Assembly: GCA_001689515.1 (NCBI GenBank) | Contig: LUJR01000011.1 | Span: 76,503 to 140,502 of the forward strand | Source: Bacteroidales bacterium M7 | GTDB taxonomy: Bacteria; Bacteroidota; Bacteroidia; Bacteroidales; Muribaculaceae | Length of the DNA: 64,000 nt | Reading direction: 5' to 3' | In this document: one piece after another, positions 33,932 through 42,375 of the stretch | Position numbering within the stretch: position 1 is the first letter of the stretch | Layout of the letters: each line of letters opens with the position of its first letter | Position numbers and translations under genes: made by a program | Notes under the pieces: model-generated | The model's input: only the letters and a program-made list of their open reading frames with translations | Database searches by the model: none | Told to the model about the DNA's origin: nothing

Positions 33932-36463
33932 ATGAAACATTTCTTACTCTTAGCATCTGTGCTCATCGCTATGCCGGCATGGGCACGCACGCTCACTCCC
34001 GCCGAGGCGTTGCAGCGTGCACAGGGTGACGGTCCTGCCAAGGTGGCTGCAGCGCAGCCCAAGAGCCGTCTCGTAAAGACCGGCTACACCGCCAAGCAGC
34101 AGCCTGCCTACTACATCTTTGACAACGCCGGTGACAAGGGCTATATGATTCTTGCCGCTGATGACGTGGCTATGCCGGTGCTCGGCTACTCTGCCACTGG
34201 CACCATCAACCCCGATGATATGCCCGAAAACCTCCGCGGATGGCTTGAAAACTATGCCGCAGAAATTGCATGGGCAGCCGAGCGCGAAGCCTCAGGCAAT
34301 TACATCGCCAAAGATCTCACCAAGGAGACTGCTGCCAGCAAGCGTGATACATGGGCACATATTGCACCCCTCTGTGCCACCAAGTGGAATCAGAGCGAAC
34401 CCTATGACCTCTATACTCCGGAAATCACATACCGTGGTGCGAACATTAAAGCTGCTACAGGATGCGTTGCCACAGCTATGGCACAGCTGATGAAGTACTA
34501 CAACTATCCTGCCAAAGGAAAGGGTAGTGTTTCTTATACCTGGACAAAGTATAGCGACTTTAGTAATACCGCAGAGGGAGCCCCGTCGACCAATGTCGCT
34601 ATGAAGATGGATTTCAGCTCTGTCACATTCGACTGGGCAAATATGCTCAATGTCTATACCGACGGCGGTTATAATGACGCACAGGCTGATGCTGTGGCTA
34701 CGCTGATGAAGGCTTGCGGCTACTCGGTGGAGATGAGCTACGGTCCTGAATCAGGTGCTTCTACTGCTGAGGTGGCTGATGCTCTGAAGACTTATTTCGG
34801 TTACGACAGCAACACACGTTTCTACACACGTGCCTATTATGACCTAGATGCATGGGAGGAAATGCTCTATAACAACCTCAAGAATGTAGGTCCCATCCAG
34901 TATTCCGGTCGTAACGATTACGGCGGTCACTCTTTCATAGTCGACGGTTATGCAGGTAACGGCTACTTCCATCTCAACTGGGGATGGGGCGGCATGTCTG
35001 ACGGCGACTTCCTCATCACAGCCCTTGACCCCGATGCTCAGGGCGTAGGTGGCTCTCTTGCCGGTTATAATTCAAATCAGGGTGCTATCCTTGGAGCACA
35101 GCCTGCTGGTGCCAGCATACCTAAGATTGTTCCGTTCCAGATGGCAATATACGGAGGCGGCATGACCCCGAAGATTGCCAACAGCAAGCTGACCATCACG
35201 GGTCCGTTCACTAACAACGGCGGTGTTGGCGACCTTGTCCGCGTGGCTATGCAGTTCTGCTCATACAATGATGACGCTCTTGTGGCTACAGCAGTGTGCA
35301 CAAGCATCTCAGGCTGGCCCGCCAGCATATACTCAGGTCTCAACACCATATCTGCGACTATTCCTTCTTCTCTACCCGCTGGCATCTATAAGGTTTACCC
35401 TGTAGCATCCACCAACGGCGGCGCTACGTATCAGAAGGCTATAGCACAGATCGGCTATCCTAACTATGTCCTGTTGCAGAAGAAAGCCGACGGCACTTAT
35501 GTGACCGTGGCTGAAGACCCCGCTGTGATTGAATTCATAGATGTGACCATGAACACCCCCGTATATTACGGTATGGGATTCCAGGTAGAAGCCAAAGCTG
35601 TCAATGACAATGACACTGAGGTCATCCAGTCTGCATCTCCTGCGTTTCTGATCCAATCAGCTCAAGGATGGAATGTGATTGCATATGCCCAGACACAGGT
35701 GGTAGACATGCGTGCTGGTGACACTATGTCTCTGACCTTTGATCTTTCTGTACTCCGCCGAGCTTCGTCATATGTGGCTGGCGCAGAATGCTATTTCGCA
35801 TTCGTCGACGAGCAGAATGGCTTCATTCTCTCTGAACCCGTCGCTGTGACCGTCCAGGAAGCCCCGACAACCACTACTCTTAAGTGTTCGGCTTCAGGTT
35901 TCAGCGTTGTTGATGCCGATAATGTATCATTAGATAACTTCCGTGTAAACTACCGGGTGTACTGTCAGGAAGGATATTATGCTGATCCTCTCTATGTACT
36001 TCTGTACAATGAAGATCTCTCAGGTTATAATATCGATAGGTTGATGACACCTACATGTTATGTAACAGCAAGTAATTGGGCTGAGGCATCAAATCTGAAA
36101 CTCGGCACTCCCACAGCACTTGAAGTCGGCAAGCGTTATGCAGCTGTGCTTTTCTATATGAAGAATAATGGCATTAAGCAGTTGAGCAACGCCACTTACT
36201 TTACTGTAGGTTCAGCTAACTCATCAGTAGCTGACATCCGCACCGAGGGCTCTGACTCGTCGGTTAAGGCTTCGCTTGCAGGCGGCATCCTGTCTGTGAC
36301 TGCAGGCTCTGACATCCGCTCAATCGATGTCTATGACCTCAGCGGTGCACGTGTGGCTGCTTCAACAGCTGCCACCGCCGACCTCACAGGCGCATCTGAC
36401 GGCGTCTATGTAGTCAAGGTGACCACCGCCGCCGGCGCAACCACCCTCAAACTCATGAAGTAA
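33932..36463 (+). CDS. C10 family cysteine protease (streptopain-like) with type IX sorting tail
   Basis: 843 residues. A signal peptide ending at PAWA is followed by a Spi-type inhibitory propeptide (about 20-125; AYYIFDNAGDKGYMILAADD). The C10 catalytic domain has nucleophile Cys178 in AATGCVATAMAQ, His333 in YGGHSFIVDGY and the closing HLNWGWGG. Beta-sandwich domains follow, and residues 770-843 form a type A sorting domain (SIDVYDLSGARVA, then GVYVVKVTTAAG and a basic end). The protein should cross the outer membrane through the system that includes PorQ and be anchored at the surface. Related enzymes include streptopain, interpain A and Bacteroides bfp proteases, which degrade host proteins. 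Confidence 0.92.
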   Translation: MKHFLLLASVLIAMPAWARTLTPAEALQRAQGDGPAKVAAAQPKSRLVKTGYTAKQQPAYYIFDNAGDKGYMILAADDVAMPVLGYSATGTINPDDMPENLRGWLENYAAEIAWAAEREASGNYIAKDLTKETAASKRDTWAHIAPLCATKWNQSEPYDLYTPEITYRGANIKAATGCVATAMAQLMKYYNYPAKGKGSVSYTWTKYSDFSNTAEGAPSTNVAMKMDFSSVTFDWANMLNVYTDGGYNDAQADAVATLMKACGYSVEMSYGPESGASTAEVADALKTYFGYDSNTRFYTRAYYDLDAWEEMLYNNLKNVGPIQYSGRNDYGGHSFIVDGYAGNGYFHLNWGWGGMSDGDFLITALDPDAQGVGGSLAGYNSNQGAILGAQPAGASIPKIVPFQMAIYGGGMTPKIANSKLTITGPFTNNGGVGDLVRVAMQFCSYNDDALVATAVCTSISGWPASIYSGLNTISATIPSSLPAGIYKVYPVASTNGGATYQKAIAQIGYPNYVLLQKKADGTYVTVAEDPAVIEFIDVTMNTPVYYGMGFQVEAKAVNDNDTEVIQSASPAFLIQSAQGWNVIAYAQTQVVDMRAGDTMSLTFDLSVLRRASSYVAGAECYFAFVDEQNGFILSEPVAVTVQEAPTTTTLKCSASGFSVVDADNVSLDNFRVNYRVYCQEGYYADPLYVLLYNEDLSGYNIDRLMTPTCYVTASNWAEASNLKLGTPTALEVGKRYAAVLFYMKNNGIKQLSNATYFTVGSANSSVADIRTEGSDSSVKASLAGGILSVTAGSDIRSIDVYDLSGARVAASTAATADLTGASDGVYVVKVTTAAGATTLKLMK

Positions 36464-36496
36464 CCGCCCGAGCGCATTTAATCCCATCCATAATCC

Positions 36497-36527
36497 AAGC
36501 CCTGCCACCCCTTCGGTGGCAGGGCTT
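36497..36527 (+). terminator. Terminator after C10 protease
   Basis: Perfect 13-bp stem AAGCCCTGCCACC (36497-36509) / GGTGGCAGGGCTT (36515-36527) with a 5-nt loop, 33 nt after the stop. Confidence 0.8.
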
Positions 36528-36579
36528 GCCATTAATGGCAAGTCACAAATCCAATCACAGGTGTTGCAGAGCTAAAAGT

Positions 36580-36652
36580 GTAGGGACATGCCGTGGCATG
36601 TCCGCTGATACTCAGGTACTTGCAGCTTAGACATGCCATGGCATGTCCCTAC
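36580..36652. repeat. Family A palindromic doublet (copy 3)
   Basis: Head-to-head units: GTAGGGACATGCCGTGGCAT at 36580 and its inverted partner ending GGCATGTCCCTAC at 36652, separated by about 22 nt. Confidence 0.85.
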
Positions 36653-36965
36653 ATCATTGTACGATTCGGGGTTCTGCAACGTCCTCCGAATTTTTTATCG
36701 TGCTATGGGATGTGGATGTGTAAGGCGATGTCTCCGTAGGAGACACATATATTAGGCAGGGGTCATGCAAGCTGTTTAGGCTTGCGTGACCCCTGTGTAG
36801 CACCCATCCCCCCATTATTATTGCCTCCGTCGGAGGCATACCCCACAGCCAGAGTGCGCCACCTACAGCGGCGTATGTCTTGTGCCGTTGCTCGTACAGT
36901 GGTCAGGCTCCCACGGAGGCACACCCTCCCTACATCAGGCGTTGCATTTGCGATTGCTGCTGAAA

Positions 36966-36991
36966 GCGGACATGCCACGGCATGTCCCTAC
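36966..36991. repeat. Family A palindrome, single inverted copy (copy 4)
   Basis: GCGGACATGCCACGGCATGT followed by CCCTAC, the reverse orientation of the unit at 33159. Confidence 0.8.
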
Positions 36992-37120
36992 AAGAGTTAT
37001 ACAGTATTTTATCATAGCAGATCGAGACAATCTCATCTCGTCAGCTACACGCAGCAAAAGTTTGCCCAGTAGCAGGTCGCGATCTAATGCTGTTCATTTA
37101 GAACAGTTTCGCTGGGAAAG

Positions 37121-37236
37121 GCGCGGCATAGCCGCGGCGGGAGTAGTAGCCACATGCAAGCAAGCCATCAGGCTTGCGCAGCTTGTGGTCGAAGTCCACC
37201 CCATCATCGTCCGGCGGCGTTAGCTGCCGGGGCTAA
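37121..37236. repeat. Family C dispersed element (copy 1)
   Basis: Starts GCGCGGCATAGCCGCGGCGG, then GCCACATGCAAGCAAG, AGGCTTGCGCAGCTTGTGG and CCGGCGGCGTTAGCTGCCGG. The same string of modules recurs at 44140-44366. Confidence 0.8.
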
Positions 37237-37266
37237 TCGCATTTCCTTACTATAGAGGAAAACGCA

Positions 37267-37297
37267 GCGCATCCCTGCCGTCACGGCAGGGATGCGC
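37267..37297 (-). terminator. Terminator after first LRR gene
   Basis: Perfect 14-bp stem GCGCATCCCTGCCG / CGGCAGGGATGCGC with a 3-nt loop. On the minus strand it is followed by TGCGTTTTCC. Confidence 0.8.
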
Positions 37298-37374
37298 CTT
37301 CCACATTAGTCTCGGTCACGTTTGCCGAGATTTCTATAACATCTACTACTGCTTATAGCTTATTGAGAGGATTT

Positions 37375-39627
37375 TTACTTGAGCATAAATTTCTCAGCAA
37401 GACAGCTTTTGCCGTCCACTGCTTGGATTATATATAGCCCGGGGAGGAGGGTGGAGAGGTCGACTGACGAGCCGCTCCCCTCCATCACCTGTGAGCCGCT
37501 GGCATCAAAGATGCGATATGTCGGAGTCATGGCTGAGCCTGACAGCAGCATCTCCCTGCCATTGATGCTGAGCGAGATGGTCTGGTCAGCCGCGTTGATG
37601 TCGCTGATAGAGGAGTTTTCAAATGCCTCTATCGGATACAGTGTCTCCATCTTCTCGCCGTTGACTGTATAAGCCACTCGGATGGTGTTGACATCGCGGT
37701 ATTTGAGTTTGGGTTTCACTACACCGTCGGCATCAGGTGCTGTGACGTTTTCATCGTTAAATGCCACGGTGTTGATTGTAACGCCTGATTTGATGGGTCT
37801 GACTGTGACGGAAATGTTATTGCTGGGGGTAAGTCTTACGGCGGAAATGCTGTAGATCTCGACCACGCTTGAACCTTTCTTTGCTGCTTTGTCGTAGTTG
37901 GCGGAGGAAAGTCCAGGCACATAGTACGTCGCGTCAGCCACCTCGTAGCCCGGGAGCGGCTTGTATGCTTCGCAATAGAATATGGGTGTGACCTGCGCAC
38001 CGTCGGTGCCGCCGTAGAGATATTTCAGGGGGCAGCTGTTGTAGCTCCACCAATACTTCTGCTGATTGGTGGTCTTGACGTAGGTCTTAGGCGAATATTT
38101 GCCCACGCCGCTATACATCACTACCGGATCATACATCCTGGAAAATGTCTTTATCACCACCTTTTCCAAGGGTACGCCTGGACCTATGCTGGGAAAATAC
38201 TCGTCGTCAGCATAGTTGGAAAAGACCGTAGCATCGGGAAACTTTATGGTCTTGAGTTTCGGGGCATTGCTGACAAATTCAGGACAAATATGTACTCCGT
38301 CAAAGTTCTTGTCAAGAGTGACGGCTGAGAAGTCAATCTGTGCCAGCTCCTTGCTGTCTGAGAACATCTCTTTGGCAACTTCGGCATCCTCCATGCCTGA
38401 CTTGTCAAATGCAACCTTGGTAAAGCCGGTGTTGGCAAACACCGAGTCTGCAGCAACGTACCACGTGGAGAACGAGATGGGGAAGGAGGTCAGCGATGTG
38501 CAGTCCTTGAATGCCGCATTGCCCATATCGTTGGGGAGTCCGTTGGGAAATTTGACCGTCTTGAGGGCGGTGCATCCCAGAGCAAACCAGCTGGGTATGG
38601 TAGCGTCCTTACGGTTGACGGTAATGCTGGTCAGCTGCTTGCAGTAGGCGAAAATATGAGAAGGTGAAGATCCGTTCCATCCCTTCGGCAGCGTGACCGA
38701 TGTGAGGGCTGATCTGGAGAATGCTTCCTGACCGATGTATTCAAGACCGTCAGGAAGAGAGATTTGGGTGATGGATGATTTGTAAAATGAATAATCGCCG
38801 ATGTCGCGGAGCGATGATGGCAGTGTGAGTGATTTGAGATGCTTGGTGTTGGCAAAGGCATAGTCGGAGATACGGTCTATGGGGTCTGTTATCTCCACGT
38901 TTTGAATGGTGCGTGCCGGTGGATACGCTATCAGGCAGTAGTCGTCGCGTATCAGAGCTCCGCCGTTGATGTGATAGTCATCATTGCCTTGAGCCACGAT
39001 GATTTTCGCCAACTTCTTCATCTCGTGGATACCTGCATCTTCGGAAATGTTGTGGGTCACTGCCGGGATGGTCATCGTCTCGGCTGTAGTGTTGCCGTTG
39101 AAGCATCCTGCCATGAAATGAACCACTTTACTGGAAATGTTGAGGTCGCCGCTGGAAAGCTCTATAGCCTGCGGAACACGGTAGAGAAACCGCATGTCTT
39201 TGCTGGCGAGAATTCCGGCACCTGTAGCTGCAAATTTCGGGTTGCCCGAAGCGACTTTGAATGTTGTGAGCTTTGGGCAGTTCTGGAAATTGCTGACACC
39301 GTTGGGGGTATCAACAAAAGATGGAGTAGGGTTGCCACCCTCAGCCTTGCCGATGACCTTTATGGTGGCAGGGATGGTTATCTCGGTCACCTCGGTGAGG
39401 TCGTTGAGCGCACCTGACGCGATGGCGTTGACGGTATATGTCACACCGTCGGTGTGGGTGTAGGTGGACGGGATGGTCAGTTTGCCCGAAGTGGGCTGGT
39501 TGCCGCTCCATCCTGTGAGCTTGCACGTCTTGTAGGTTGCGTGAAACGAGCCGTACTTCCACGTTATAGCATGTACTGGCATCGAAGCCGCGACTATAAC
39601 CATCGAAAAAAGAAGTTTCTTATACAT
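37375..39627 (-). CDS. BspA-like leucine-rich-repeat surface protein with type IX sorting tail (1)
   Basis: 750 residues. A signal peptide ends at PVHA. The mature N-terminus ITWKYGSFHATYKTCKLTGW is shared with the next gene. Residues 45-480 are LRR_5-type repeats (LTEVTEITIPATIK, LKSLTLPSSLRDIGDYSF, LEYIGQEAFSRSALTSVTLP), as in the BspA adhesins of oral and gut Bacteroidales. A beta-sandwich linker follows. The last 75 residues are a type A sorting domain (YRIFDASGSQVMEG, LLPGLYIIQAVDGKS, ending FMLK). It is predicted to be exported by the type IX system and displayed on the cell surface. It is a tandem paralogue of 39783-42047. Confidence 0.9.
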   Translation of the reverse strand: MYKKLLFSMVIVAASMPVHAITWKYGSFHATYKTCKLTGWSGNQPTSGKLTIPSTYTHTDGVTYTVNAIASGALNDLTEVTEITIPATIKVIGKAEGGNPTPSFVDTPNGVSNFQNCPKLTTFKVASGNPKFAATGAGILASKDMRFLYRVPQAIELSSGDLNISSKVVHFMAGCFNGNTTAETMTIPAVTHNISEDAGIHEMKKLAKIIVAQGNDDYHINGGALIRDDYCLIAYPPARTIQNVEITDPIDRISDYAFANTKHLKSLTLPSSLRDIGDYSFYKSSITQISLPDGLEYIGQEAFSRSALTSVTLPKGWNGSSPSHIFAYCKQLTSITVNRKDATIPSWFALGCTALKTVKFPNGLPNDMGNAAFKDCTSLTSFPISFSTWYVAADSVFANTGFTKVAFDKSGMEDAEVAKEMFSDSKELAQIDFSAVTLDKNFDGVHICPEFVSNAPKLKTIKFPDATVFSNYADDEYFPSIGPGVPLEKVVIKTFSRMYDPVVMYSGVGKYSPKTYVKTTNQQKYWWSYNSCPLKYLYGGTDGAQVTPIFYCEAYKPLPGYEVADATYYVPGLSSANYDKAAKKGSSVVEIYSISAVRLTPSNNISVTVRPIKSGVTINTVAFNDENVTAPDADGVVKPKLKYRDVNTIRVAYTVNGEKMETLYPIEAFENSSISDINAADQTISLSINGREMLLSGSAMTPTYRIFDASGSQVMEGSGSSVDLSTLLPGLYIIQAVDGKSCLAEKFMLK

Positions 39628-39650
39628 ATAATAATCGTTTTTTGCTTATT

Positions 39651-39727
39651 GTAGGGACGCGGCGTGCCGCGTCATCAAACGCAATACACCTTGTCTGGTA
39701 TGATGACGCGGCACGCCGCGTCCCTAC
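39651..39727. repeat. Family B palindromic doublet (copy 1)
   Basis: GTAGGGACGCGGCGTGCCGC then GTCATCA at 39651, and its exact inverted partner ending at 39727. It has the same GTAGGGAC ends as family A but a GCGGCGTGCCGC core. It lies between the two LRR genes. Confidence 0.85.
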
Positions 39728-39782
39728 GTTCATGTGATTACCACGTTATGTTAACAACATTATGGTATGTCCCTACATATTG

Positions 39783-42047
39783 TCAGATATGGAATTTGTC
39801 AGTAATCTGGTTGCCGCTGTCGGTTGCACGGATGATGTACGTGCCTGATGCAAGGGATGACAGGTCAATGACAGATCCAGTGCCACGGAGCACCTCAGCT
39901 CCGTTGACATTTATTACGCTGAAAGCCGCATTGGCTGTCGAGCCTGATATATACATTGTGTTGCCATCAATAATGAGCGACATGGATGCCTGGGCGGCGG
40001 CGATATCGCCGATAGCGGAGTTCTCAAGCTCGGCTATGGTGTAGCGGGTCTTCATCTCCTCACCGTTGATGGTGTAGACGAGCATGATCCACTTGATGTC
40101 ATCATGGTTGATGGGTGTGACGATGTCGTTGCCGGTGACTGACATGTGCGCGCTTTCGCCCTTCTGGTCGCATATGTCATAGCTCAGGAGCTTGAACGTG
40201 GGGTTTTCAGATGTCAGATACAGGTAGAGTGCATCTTTATTGACTCCCGAAGGCGAAGGCTTGCGCTCGCTGCGGATGGAGAACATCTCGCGGACTGTGC
40301 ATCCCTCCTCGGCAGCCTCGCTGTAGTTGGCAGCGCATCGTCCGGGAACGTAATAAGTAGCATCCTTGGCTACATAGTCTTCAGCGGGATTGATTGCATC
40401 GCAGTAGAATATCGGGGCTACCTTGGCGCCGTTGGCGCCAGTGTACAGATAGCGGAGTGGCCAGCTGCCGTCAATCCACGAATCGATGCCCGTGTCGGTG
40501 GTTTTGACATAGGTCTCGGGGGTGTATGTATTCCCCCCGTAGTAGTGTACTATGCCATCAGGGATAGCTGGCCAGATGTAGAAATTGCCTATGACCAGTT
40601 TGGCAAGCGGCACACTGGGTCCTATGTTGGGAGAGGAGTTGCGGTGGGAGAAATTGGTCACTCTCGGCAGCCTGATTTCTGTCAGGAGAGGACAGTAGCT
40701 TATCATCTGAGGGCTGAACCAGTAGTCATGGTCCTCGTTGTCAAGGCCTATCGCCGACATATCAATGAGCCTGAGATTCTTGCAGTTGGCAAACAGAGCA
40801 TCGCCCGTGCTGTAATCAACGGCATTGGCATTGTCAAAAACCACTTTTTCAAAACCGGTGTTGACAAAAATACTGTCACCAAGCATATCAATTGTTGCCG
40901 AGAACGGGAATGATGTCAGAGAGGGACAGTTTTTAAATGCGGCATCCCTGATTTCTCCAGGCGTGTGTGTGAATGACACTGATTCAAGTTTCGGACAGTC
41001 ACGGGCGAATCCCTGGGAGATGTGTGCGCCCTCTGACTTTATTGTGATGCTTTTGAGCTGAGGACATGACGCGAATGTGTACACATGGTCAGCTTCTCTG
41101 ATCGTGCACCCTGAGGGGATGGTGGCTGTGAGCAGATTTGAGCTGAAAAACACCTTCTTGCCCATTTTGGCGAGCGATTGAGGCAGATTGACAGTTGTCA
41201 TCGACGAACCGGCAAACGCGCCGTCGGCTATGCGTGTGATAGTTTCGGGAAGTGTGATGGTCTTGGCATATTGGGTGTTGGCAAAAGCGTTTTCGCCTAT
41301 TGTCTCGGGGCTGGATGTTATTTCAATGTTTTTGGTGGTGCGTGCAGGTGGGTATGCTACGATTTTTTTTAATCCTTTGTCTATGAGCATCCCGTCTTTC
41401 ACGGCGTAATATTGGTTGCCTGATGCGACCTTGATAGTGGTGAGCTTTGGCATTTCGTGAAATCCGGCATCGGATGAGATGCGGAAGGTCGGCTGTGAGA
41501 TGGTCAGATTGGATATGGAGGTGTTGCCGCTGAATGTGCCATCTGTGATGGTTTCGATTTTGTCGGGCAGCGTCAATTTTCCGCTTGATGCCGTCACGGC
41601 GGCAGGTACCCGATACAGCACTGTCTGATCTTTATTTACAAGCAGTCCATTGTCGGTGGCAGTGAAATACTTGTTCTGGCTGTAGACCTTGAAGGTGGCG
41701 AGCTTCGGACAGTTGCTGAAGTTCTCCGTGCCGTAATAATTGGTCTCCAGTCCTCCGGAACTGTTGATTTTGCCGATGTAGCGGATGGTGGAGGGGATGG
41801 TGATTTGTGTGACTTCGGTGAGGTTGTCAAGGGCATTGGAGGCGATGGCGTTGACGGTATATGTCACGCCGTCGGTGTGGGTGTAGGTCGAAGGGACAGT
41901 CAGTTTGCCCGATGTGGGCTGGTTGCCGCCCCAGCCAGTAAGCTTGCACGTCTTGTAGGTTGCATGAAAAGAGCCGTACTTCCACGTGATGGCTTGAGAA
42001 GATGTCACTGCTGCCAAAGCAGCGACGGAGAGTAGAAATTTAAGCAT
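39783..42047 (-). CDS. BspA-like leucine-rich-repeat surface protein with type IX sorting tail (2)
   Basis: 754 residues, collinear with the downstream paralogue. Signal peptide LLSVAALAAVTSSQA, the same ITWKYGSFHATYKTCKLTGW start, LRR_5 repeats to about residue 490 (LTEVTQITIPSTIRYIG, AKTITLPETITRIADGAF), and a C-terminal type A sorting domain (FSVINVNGAEVLRG, LASGTYIIRATDSGN, ending KFHI). The two copies are almost identical at the N-terminus and differ in the repeats, as expected for adhesins under diversification. It starts 328 nt from the TPR/HTH regulator gene, which is divergent and may control it. Confidence 0.9.
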   Translation of the reverse strand: MLKFLLSVAALAAVTSSQAITWKYGSFHATYKTCKLTGWGGNQPTSGKLTVPSTYTHTDGVTYTVNAIASNALDNLTEVTQITIPSTIRYIGKINSSGGLETNYYGTENFSNCPKLATFKVYSQNKYFTATDNGLLVNKDQTVLYRVPAAVTASSGKLTLPDKIETITDGTFSGNTSISNLTISQPTFRISSDAGFHEMPKLTTIKVASGNQYYAVKDGMLIDKGLKKIVAYPPARTTKNIEITSSPETIGENAFANTQYAKTITLPETITRIADGAFAGSSMTTVNLPQSLAKMGKKVFFSSNLLTATIPSGCTIREADHVYTFASCPQLKSITIKSEGAHISQGFARDCPKLESVSFTHTPGEIRDAAFKNCPSLTSFPFSATIDMLGDSIFVNTGFEKVVFDNANAVDYSTGDALFANCKNLRLIDMSAIGLDNEDHDYWFSPQMISYCPLLTEIRLPRVTNFSHRNSSPNIGPSVPLAKLVIGNFYIWPAIPDGIVHYYGGNTYTPETYVKTTDTGIDSWIDGSWPLRYLYTGANGAKVAPIFYCDAINPAEDYVAKDATYYVPGRCAANYSEAAEEGCTVREMFSIRSERKPSPSGVNKDALYLYLTSENPTFKLLSYDICDQKGESAHMSVTGNDIVTPINHDDIKWIMLVYTINGEEMKTRYTIAELENSAIGDIAAAQASMSLIIDGNTMYISGSTANAAFSVINVNGAEVLRGTGSVIDLSSLASGTYIIRATDSGNQITDKFHI

Positions 42048-42167
42048 AGAAGGAATGAATCTGTGATGTAATTGTAGTTAAGAGTTTTTATGAGAGTGTG
42101 ATGCAATATCGGCGCGAAGATACGTCAATATTTCCACATGTATATATGATGTAGAGAGTCAAACTAC

Positions 42168-42288
42168 AGCTGTAGACCCATTATATACCTCATTTGCTGA
42201 GGTTTGTGGCTATATGTGAGGCTGATATGATATGGTGTGGCAGTGAAAATATACGGTCTACTATAGGTCTACAATGGGTCTACAGCTG
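42168..42288. promoter_or_regulatory. 11-bp-phased GGTCTAC array with inverted half
   Basis: GGTCTAC occurs at 42255-42261, 42266-42272 and 42277-42283, exactly 11 bp apart, one helical turn. The last repeat is in GGGTCTACAGCTG (42276-42288); its exact reverse complement CAGCTGTAGACCC is at 42168-42180, with a decayed second unit after it. The array sits between the LRR gene and the regulator gene, just before a TATCTTTG -7 box (42320-42327). It looks like a cooperative operator. Confidence 0.7.
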
Positions 42289-42375
42289 CAAAAAGGCTCG
42301 CCGTGGACTGGTTTTTCCGTATCTTTGTATCATGGTAGTCCCATAGTCGGGGCTGATAATTCCTGTCTACAGATT

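Larger units (their letters stand above)
36464..37374. other. Long intergenic region packed with palindromes
   Basis: 911 bases with no credible gene. From left to right it holds a terminator (36497), a family A doublet (36580-36652), a TGTCTCC-GTA-GGAGACA hairpin (36729-36745), a 16-bp stem CAGGGGTCATGCAAGC with its partner (36757-36795), a TGCCTCC-GTC-GGAGGCA hairpin (36822-36838), a single family A unit (36966-36991), a family C element (37121-37236) and a terminator for the minus strand (37267-37297). Confidence 0.7.

Noticed and set aside
36464..37374. Short frames of 61-113 codons in the long palindromic spacer
   Set aside because: They run through hairpins and repeat units on both strands and have no protein-like composition.
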